DNA from: Alopecurus myosuroides
Lineage: Eukaryota; Streptophyta; Magnoliopsida; Poales; Poaceae
Assembly: GCA_028641055.1 (NCBI GenBank)
Contig: CM054062.1
Span: forward strand, 175,913,013-175,977,012
Reading direction: 5' to 3'
DNA: 64,000 bases
Both the position numbers and the translations under genes were made by a program. Below the pieces are notes generated by a model. That model saw only the letters and a list, made by a program, of their open reading frames with translations. It had not been told where the DNA came from and did not search any database. How positions within the stretch are numbered: the stretch's first letter is position 1; each line of letters starts with the position of its first letter. This document shows positions 57,230 to 64,000 of the stretch, piece after piece.

Positions 57230-60200
57230 TGTCGCACCCGGACTTCTAAAGGATACTCGCCGTTCCGTTGAACAGTAGTAGATTGGATTACGGGGCTTAC
57301 CGGCTCCCGCGTCCTCTTACGAGTAGGCCAACACACGTATGTGTGACAACCAACCCCTATCTGTTCAGCGTCGACGTAAACTATCCCATAGAAATCAGGA
57401 TACTTCCATTGACGTACTTCAAACCATACACACATGGTACGTCAACGGCGTTTAACAAGTGATATCACAACAGATCTCTACGACACAAAAGATTGAAATA
57501 AGTTGCAAATGGCTCTCATTAGAGCAGAGATAGCAAATACAATCATCCAGAGGGCACATGCCCTAACATAACATCATTACATCACAGCGGAAGCATTCAA
57601 CATGTCTGAGTACAGACAAGAACCAAATAGGCCTAAGAGGCCGGAAACGAAAAGACAGAGCCCATCCACGAAGTCTCGGATCCTGCCCGGGTCCGCTATC
57701 TACTCGTCAGCAGTCTCGTCATACTCCACGTAGTAGCCACCATGTAGATCCTCGGAAACGTCGTCTGCGGAAACCACAGCCCCAAAGGGGTCAGTACATA
57801 AACGTACTGGCAAGCAAGACTCACAATTCACCAACGTGTAACCCGTCAACACCAAGCACAGATGCTTTGGGTTCAACGGAAGGAAGGGGAAAATAAAGAT
57901 GCTGCAACTGGCTGCTCTAACCAACTACAGAGATTCTACCACTTCCGGCTAACAGAAACGAGATAAGATCGAGTATTGTAACCAGCTGAAAGATAACTTC
58001 AAGCAAACCCATCCTGGATCTCGCCCCTTATCCAAAGAAGCAATCCGAGGATAACTCACACAGTTGAGTTAATGATGGTTCATATTATTGTGTCAATAAG
58101 CCTATTACTAGTCAAGTTGTTAACCATTGGGTGTAAGGTTGTTAAACATTAGGTTTAAGTTGTCCTGAGTACTTGTTAGCCAGTACTTTCACCAAGTAAT
58201 CCATAACCGCGGAAAACACGGCTTCTCGAGAAGATTATCCCTGCAGGGTTGCACCAATTTGGCCGTACACGCAAGAATAACCCGCCAGATGGGATGCCTC
58301 CCACCAAGCGGGGCACTCTACACAACTCAACTCTTCTTCGCATCAAGCCCAAAGCACCACGTGCTGTGCGTGCGCGGCTAATCGAGCCCCACGAAGAAAA
58401 GGGGACCCTCATAGCACTGGAAGACCACGCCGCCCTAAATGCCGACTACAAAAGTTCCACTCTAGCCTGGGCTCGCAAGATCATGCATGCAGCAAATGGA
58501 AAGCCCGAACTACGTGTGGCGATTTGGACGAGATGCGAATCGAATCAAATTGAGGGGGGCGCCCATACTCGCTTCCCACATGCGGTTAGTGCGCTCATCA
58601 TGGATCAGTAGACAAGACCCTTTTCCTATTAGGGTCGACACTAGCAGGCCTCAAAACCACCCTGGGCCTCCTGCCGGTGCCTTATCATCAAATTTATTAT
58701 TAATCATAACATTAGCATGATTGATTGATTAAACATCGAGCCCCCAGAACATAAAAGAGCAGTAACAGAAAGTAACGGGTAACAGACTCGAGCAAAACAA
58801 CCTAAGCATGCTAGTAAGACACTGGCTCAACCAAGGGGTGATAGGAGTGGAGGTGAGGCAATATCAAGGTTAAGGGATTCATGTGATGGGTTCGTAACAG
58901 AAACAACTACTACTAAGGCTAGTAGAAAAGAACAACGGAAGTATCGGTAATCAATGTTGAAAGGAACACAGTGGTTCATGTGAGTGATAACTTGCCTGCA
59001 AAACCCAGTAGCCTGGTACTGAGCTAACTCCTTAGAAGGGGTGTCGTAAGTATCGTCGGTCTCAACATCGTCGTTTATCCGAGAAGAAGCAAACAAACAA
59101 GGCAGAAAGATAAACAATCATTATCATGGCATTGTGCACAATCAAATATGATGCATGTCAAGTTAATGGTTGCATCAAAATAAACTAGTTGATGAAGTGA
59201 CACAATTTAAATGGACCCCTATGCAATTGGATTGCATATGGAAAAGGTCCATGCATTAAGTGGAAGCAAATGATCTATAATTGATTAACATGTGAAAGTT
59301 TGCTTATCATGATGCATGCATGATGACAACAACAAAATAACAATGAATAGCAATAATAGAGGCAAGTGAAAAGGAATTTAACAAGTGGGGAAGTTATTTG
59401 TTAATTTTGGAAAGTTTGGTTACTTAAACATGTCACACAAGTATTTGTTGTTTTCATCAAGTTAAATTGTTCAAAATAGATAACAAAGTTTATATTTGAT
59501 AAGAACACACAATTTTAGGTGGATTGCATGTTTCACTTGTTGAAAAAGGATTTCAAATAAATTATTTATGAATTAAACAAGTTTAAGCAAGAATTAAATG
59601 AATTTAATTCAAACATGAACTTATTTGAATTTTTTATTTGTTCAAAACATTAAACCAAATTCATATTTCAAAAGTTTATACTTTTATGGTTGGAAACATA
59701 TTTTATATGTCCCAAAAGAATTTTAGTTGATCAAGTTATAAATTTAGCAATATTAAATGATTTAAACAAGGTTTAAATTATTTAACCAATTTTAATTATT
59801 CAAAACATGAAACAAATTTTATATTTGAAAAGGTGGTTTAATTTTGCATGGAAAACATATTTCATTTGTGGAAATTGGATTTAAAATGAGCAAGTTATTA
59901 TTTTGGCAATTTTAAATGCATTAAATAAGAAACAGTTGTTTTCAGCAATTTAAATTATTCAAAACAGCAAACAAAATTTATATTTGGAAAGTACATGAAA
60001 AATTGATTGGAAAACATATTTAGTTTGTGGAATTTGGAATTTTTATGAACAAGTTATGAATTTTGCAAGTTTAAGTGAATTTGACAAGTTTTCAAATTTT
60101 GCACCAATTTAAAATATTCAAAACAGTAAACAAATTTTATATTTGGAAAGAACATTTAATTTGGTATTGAAAACATATAAAAAAAATTAAATTTGGAGTT

Positions 60201-62139
60201 GGGATGAATTTCTTATGCAATTTACAAAATTGGGTGCAAATCTGCCATTTTTATCTTATTAGGGACTTGGAAAAAATTTTGCAGGGGCTATAATTATTTA
60301 CCAGGGGCCTATGTGTGATTTGCTGGAAGTTCTTGTACCAAAACATTGCAAAATAAAATGTGGTTTTATTCTGCAGGGGGTGGGATTCGATCCCCCCACC
60401 TCCTGGACGCGCAAAGGGGACAGCACCACTGGGGCTGGTGCGGTTTTGTGATAGAAGGGGGGGTGGCGAGGAGGTTAAGGTGTAGCTGCGGTTTCTTTTT
60501 TTTCTGAACTGAACTTGCCTGCACGTACTGGACAGGGGCGGACCGAGCAGATCGATGGGGATCGCCGGCAGCGGCTGCTCGCCGTGGGGGCCTGGTGCGT
60601 GAGGAGAAGAGGGAGACGGGAGAGAGGCGAGCGAGAGGGAAGGAGGGGCTCACCTTCGAGCGGAAGGCAGGAGGCGGTCGGGTGCAGACTTGGGGGCGGA
60701 CTGGGAGGTCGAGGCAGGGAAGGAGGTGCAGCGACCGGCGGAAGTCGGCGATGGCGGCGGCGACTCAGGCCCTCCCGGCCCAAGCCGAGGGGGGCGAAGG
60801 GAGATGGAACCATGGGGGTTCCATTCCCATGCTTGGCCCGGCCGGAGGAGGTCCGGAGCTCCGGCGATCGCCGGTGGAAGGAGAGCTTTTTCTTTCGGTT
60901 GGGTTCAGTATAAGTTACAGAGAAACAAAAGAACAGAGGGAGAGGAAGATGGAGGAAGAGGATGGCGGCTAGGGAGAGGAAGAAGGGAGAGTAGTGGAAA
61001 ACCCTAGGGCTAGCCATTAGGTTTATAGGGAGGGGTTGAGGAGGATCACCGTTCCCTGCTCTCTCTGTATACGTGGACAGCCCCAGATGAAACTGTACGG
61101 AGGTTAGGGATGACCATCGAAGGGGTATTGGGCTGGGGAATTGGTGGGCTGGGCCTCTCTCTCCCTTTGGTCTGTTAGTTTTTTTTTATTAATTGATTTG
61201 TTAGTATTTTTTTTGCTGATTAGAAAAAGGAAGAAAGGGAGATGGATTGTGGGGTAGAAAAGTTAAGTGAAACTTATGTGAATTAATTAGGTCAACAACA
61301 ACTTTGTATCAGCTTTTGTTTTCAAAATATTTGATTCATGTTAATGTTTGGAAAAAGAAAATGAATTCACTTTTATATTTGAATTAAGGGATTAATTGAA
61401 TTGAAGCAATTCAAAAGCATTGTTTTAAAAATTCATGTTTATTTGCTACCAAATGGATGTTGGTTTTGTAAGTTTCACAATAAAAAAAATGGTTTGATGT
61501 TTGGATTTTTATTTGAATTTGGAAAGGAATATGAATGAATTGTTGATTAAGTGATTTAGTAAAAATAACATTTAATTAGTTTTTGGAACCTCAAGTTATT
61601 TTGAAACAAACTGGTTGGAGTTGTTTTGTTTCATTACTTTCAAATGGTTGCTATATGGAAAAAGGCAATTGAATTTGAATAAATTTGGATTAAGTGAACT
61701 TATTAAAACCCCAATTTTAAATAGTTGAACCTTAGGGATTTAATGGAAACAATTGATTGAATGGTTTTGCAATTTTCATAACTTTCAAAAGGGTTGTTGT
61801 TTTGGAAATTAATCATAATTGAATTTGAAAAGGGTTTGATTATTGGATGCATTTTTATAGAAACAAAACAACAGTTTTGAAATCTCACTTTAATGGAAAC
61901 AATTGATTGATTTGATTTGAAACATTCATTTGGAAATTGTAACATCACAAGGATGAAACAAAAGGTTTGAATTTTGAGTTGAAATTCAAATAGAAAACAA
62001 AGGAAAACAAATGAAAACAGAGGAAAACAAATGGAAAACAAACAAAACAAATGCAATCAACATGATGCCATGATGCAAAACATAAAATAACAGAGAGCAA
62101 AACATTCTAAATGCTATTTTTCAGACTTGGGATGTTACA
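57230..62139 (-). repeat. Element D 5' LTR, 4910 bases
   Basis: Near-identical partner of 51434-56346. Ends CCGGGTGCGACA on the minus strand, starts TGTAACATCCC at 62139. Followed on the plus strand by the CTATC target copy. Confidence 0.93.
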
Positions 62140-62144
62140 CTATC

Positions 62145-64000
62145 AGAGATGCATGCAGAAATGCTTGCATGATTAAATTGGCAAAAATGTGCAGGTGTAC
62201 GTAGATGACATTGTCATCAAAACGAATAAAACACATACTCTGCTTAGTGACATTGAGGAAACATTTGCCAACTTGCGCAAGTATAAGATGAAGTTGAATC
62301 CGACTAAATGCACCTTTGGCGTCCCGGCTGGCAAGCTACTCGGCTTCTTGGTATCCAGTCGAGGCATTGAGGCTAATCCTTCAAAGATAAAAGCTATAGA
62401 GAGCATGTCTTTGCCGAGATCACTGAAGGATGTGCAAAAGTTCACTGGTTGCTTGGCTTCTCTGAGCCGCTTCCTGGGCAGAATGGGCGAGAAGGCCTTG
62501 CCTCTTTATCAGTTGATGAAGGAGAGCGACAAGTTCGTCTGGACACCACAAGCCGATGTGGCATTCAAGGAGCTGAAAGCCATGCTGGGTAGCGCTCCCA
62601 TCTTGGCTAGCCCGCTACCCAAAGAGTCAATGCTGCTGTACATTGCTGCGACTAACCGAGTGGTCAGCGTTGTGATTGTGGTGGAGAGAGAAGAGGAAGG
62701 CAAGACTGTGCAGCGGCCAGTATACTATCTCAGTGAGGTGTTGTCTAGCTCCAAGCAGAACTACCCGCATTAACAGAAGATGACTTACGGCGTGTACCTG
62801 GGCGCCAAGAAGCTAAAGCATTATTTCCAAGAGCATCCCATCACTGTGGTGAGTTCTGCTCCCATCTCGGACATCATGGGCAACAAGGAGGCAAGTGGCA
62901 GAGTAGCCAAGTGGGCGATTGAGCTGGCCGCGTACGCTCCTGCGTATGCGAGAAGAGAAGCCATCAAGTCTCAGATCCTAGCAGATTTTCTGGTGGATTG
63001 GGATGAGGTGCAATATGAGCCTCCTACTCCGGTAGCCAACTACTGGAAGATGCATTTTGATGGCTCCAAGGTGAAGGAAGGCCTGGGTGCTGGCGTGGTG
63101 CTCACGTCGCCCAAGCGTGATCAACTCAAGTACGTGCTGCAAATTCATTTCAAGGCATCCAACAATGTAGCAGAGTACGAGGCCGTGGTACACGGCTTGA
63201 AGGTAGCCAAGGAGGTTGGCGTGTAGCGCATCGTATGCTATGACGGCTCGGATCTGGTTGTGCAGCAAGTTTCAGGCACCTGGGATGCTCTGGATGCCAA
63301 CATGGCTTCATATCGGTTTCTGGTGCAAACCATGACTGGGTTCTTTGAAGGGTGCGAGTTCAAGCACATACACCGAGCAGAGAATGAGGCAGCTGATGAG
63401 CTGTCCAAGTTGGGATCTTCTCGGCAGTACATCCCGGCTAGGGTTGCCTTGGAGCATTTGAGAAAGCCATCTATCAAGCCATCCCCCAACTCGGAGTCTA
63501 TATTCGTTCCTTCTCTGCCTGATGAGGAAGCTTTTCCCATGGAGATTGACTCGGAGGTTGCAAAGGAGAACCCGGGGACTGCCGTCTCCATCCCGGGGAC
63601 TGGCACCTGCAACCCGGGGACTGTCCCTTCTTACTCGAGGACTGCCCCTCCTAACTCGGGGGCTGTCGCATTCATTGAGGGGGTCCTTGCCGCGTGCATG
63701 AGGTCTCGGGGACTCGTCCCCAACTCAGAAGAAGAAGAAGTGGTGGCTGATCCAATGGAAGTGGACGAACCAGTGTCTCCCATCCGGGGAACACCGAGTT
63801 GGGGTTTGCCCATATTATCCTTTCTAAAGGACGGCACCTTGCCGAGTGATGAGGTTACCTCGAGGCAAATTCAGAGAAGATCCAAGGGCTACACAATCTT
63901 CAGAGATGTGCTGCATAAAAGAAGTCCTACTGGTGTGCTGCAGCGCTGTGTAGAGCCAGAAGAGGGAGAAGAAATTCTGGTGGAGATACACCAAGGAGAA
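62145..64000 (+). pseudogene. pol: Element C: reverse transcriptase end, RNase H, start of integrase (continues off window)
   Basis: The frame continues GATY from 51433 into QRCMQKCLHD, then a stop (62174-62176). Catalytic YVDD at 62198-62209. Next are the connection domain, a stop at 62771-62773, RNase H (HFDGSK near 63055, AEYEAVVHGL, a stop at 63224-63226, YDGSDLV, ENEAADELSKLG) and a linker with 7-residue repeats. The integrase zinc region begins at the window end (EEILVEIHQGE). All stops are single-base changes in one preserved frame, so the copy decayed recently. Confidence 0.92.
63569..63673 (+). repeat. Five 21-base tandem repeats in the RNase H-integrase linker of C
   Basis: Five in-frame units share the core CGGGGACTG and encode 7-residue repeats such as NPGTAVS, IPGTGTC and NPGTVPS. 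They lie in a proline/glutamate-rich linker of about 150 residues, longer than in A, B or E. Confidence 0.75.

Larger units (their letters stand above)
51434..62139 (-). mobile_element. Element D: large non-autonomous LTR element (LARD-like), chromovirus-derived
   Basis: Two LTRs of 4913 and 4910 bases flank only 883 internal bases. CTATC is duplicated perfectly at 51429-51433 and 62140-62144. The primer-binding site and purine tract are both on the minus strand. The LTRs look over 99 percent identical by eye (a few tens of differences). There is no gag, reverse transcriptase or integrase. The inner end keeps a pol tail remnant (VFHVSQLK). It must rely on proteins made by another element. It lies in the reverse transcriptase of C. 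Confidence 0.95.
34526..64000 (+). mobile_element. Element C: Tat-like Ty3/gypsy element hosting B and D; 3' end off window
   Basis: Its own sequence is 34526-38339, 50316-51433 and 62145-64000. Removing B with one GCAGC and D with one CTATC restores continuous homology across protease and reverse transcriptase. It carries LTR, primer-binding site, gag, protease, reverse transcriptase, RNase H and the start of integrase. Related to E more than to A, B and F, judged by the RNase H end and LTR style. Several in-frame stops make it defective. Confidence 0.92.

Noticed and set aside
1..64000. Host genes, tRNA or rRNA genes, CRISPR arrays, operons
   Set aside because: None seen. All coding potential is explained by retrotransposons, and the tRNA-like bases are primer-binding sites.

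Overview
This window is intergenic DNA from a large plant genome, almost certainly a grass and probably a cool-season (pooid) one. I infer this from the Ty3/gypsy families present, their long GC-rich or AT-rich LTRs and the depth of nesting. I found no host gene, rRNA, tRNA or CRISPR array. Everything I can support is LTR retrotransposon sequence, inserted copy inside copy, with eight layers labelled A to H here.

Layout. F (plus strand, 22183-30207, both ends missing) is the oldest visible layer. On the left, E (plus strand) sits in the gag of F. E is visible as a pol fragment (2642-4424), then, past element A, a 3' region with an antisense gene (16389-21766) and its 3' LTR (21767-22182). H (1-2641, part of one very long LTR, minus orientation) sits in the RNase H region of E. 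A (4425-16383, plus, complete, duplicated target CTACG) sits between the pol and the antisense gene of E. On the right, G (30208-34525, minus, 3' LTR plus long untranslated region) sits in the antisense gene of F. C (from 34526 past the window end, plus) sits in G. Two complete elements sit in C: B (38340-50310, minus, target GCAGC) in the protease region, and D (51434-62139, minus, target CTATC) in the reverse transcriptase.

How the genes work together. A, B, C, E and F have the order of the plant Tat-like branch of Ty3/gypsy: gag-protease, then reverse transcriptase, RNase H and integrase with no chromodomain. In all four copies where the junction is visible, protease and reverse transcriptase lie in one frame separated by a single UAG codon at a fixed distance. 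Downstream of integrase, A, B, E and F carry a second gene on the opposite strand. It has a TATA box where the 5' end is visible (A, B, E), several introns, and a protein with the plant 'putative gypsy type transposon' (Transposase_28) domain followed by coiled coil and a conserved acidic C-terminal domain. The last three coding exons are 139, 249 and 440 bases in both A and B. This intron-bearing antisense gene and the conserved UAG are the most interesting content. B looks young and nearly intact (one LTR mismatch seen, open gag-pro and pol frames). A, C, E and F are broken by stops or frameshifts. D is a short-bodied derivative with 4.9 kb LTRs and only 883 bases inside, which keep a remnant of a chromovirus-type pol tail.

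Limits: LTR ends, target duplications and splice sites were read by eye. Family names from databases are not assigned. Sequence left of E, H and F and right of C, G and F lies outside the window.
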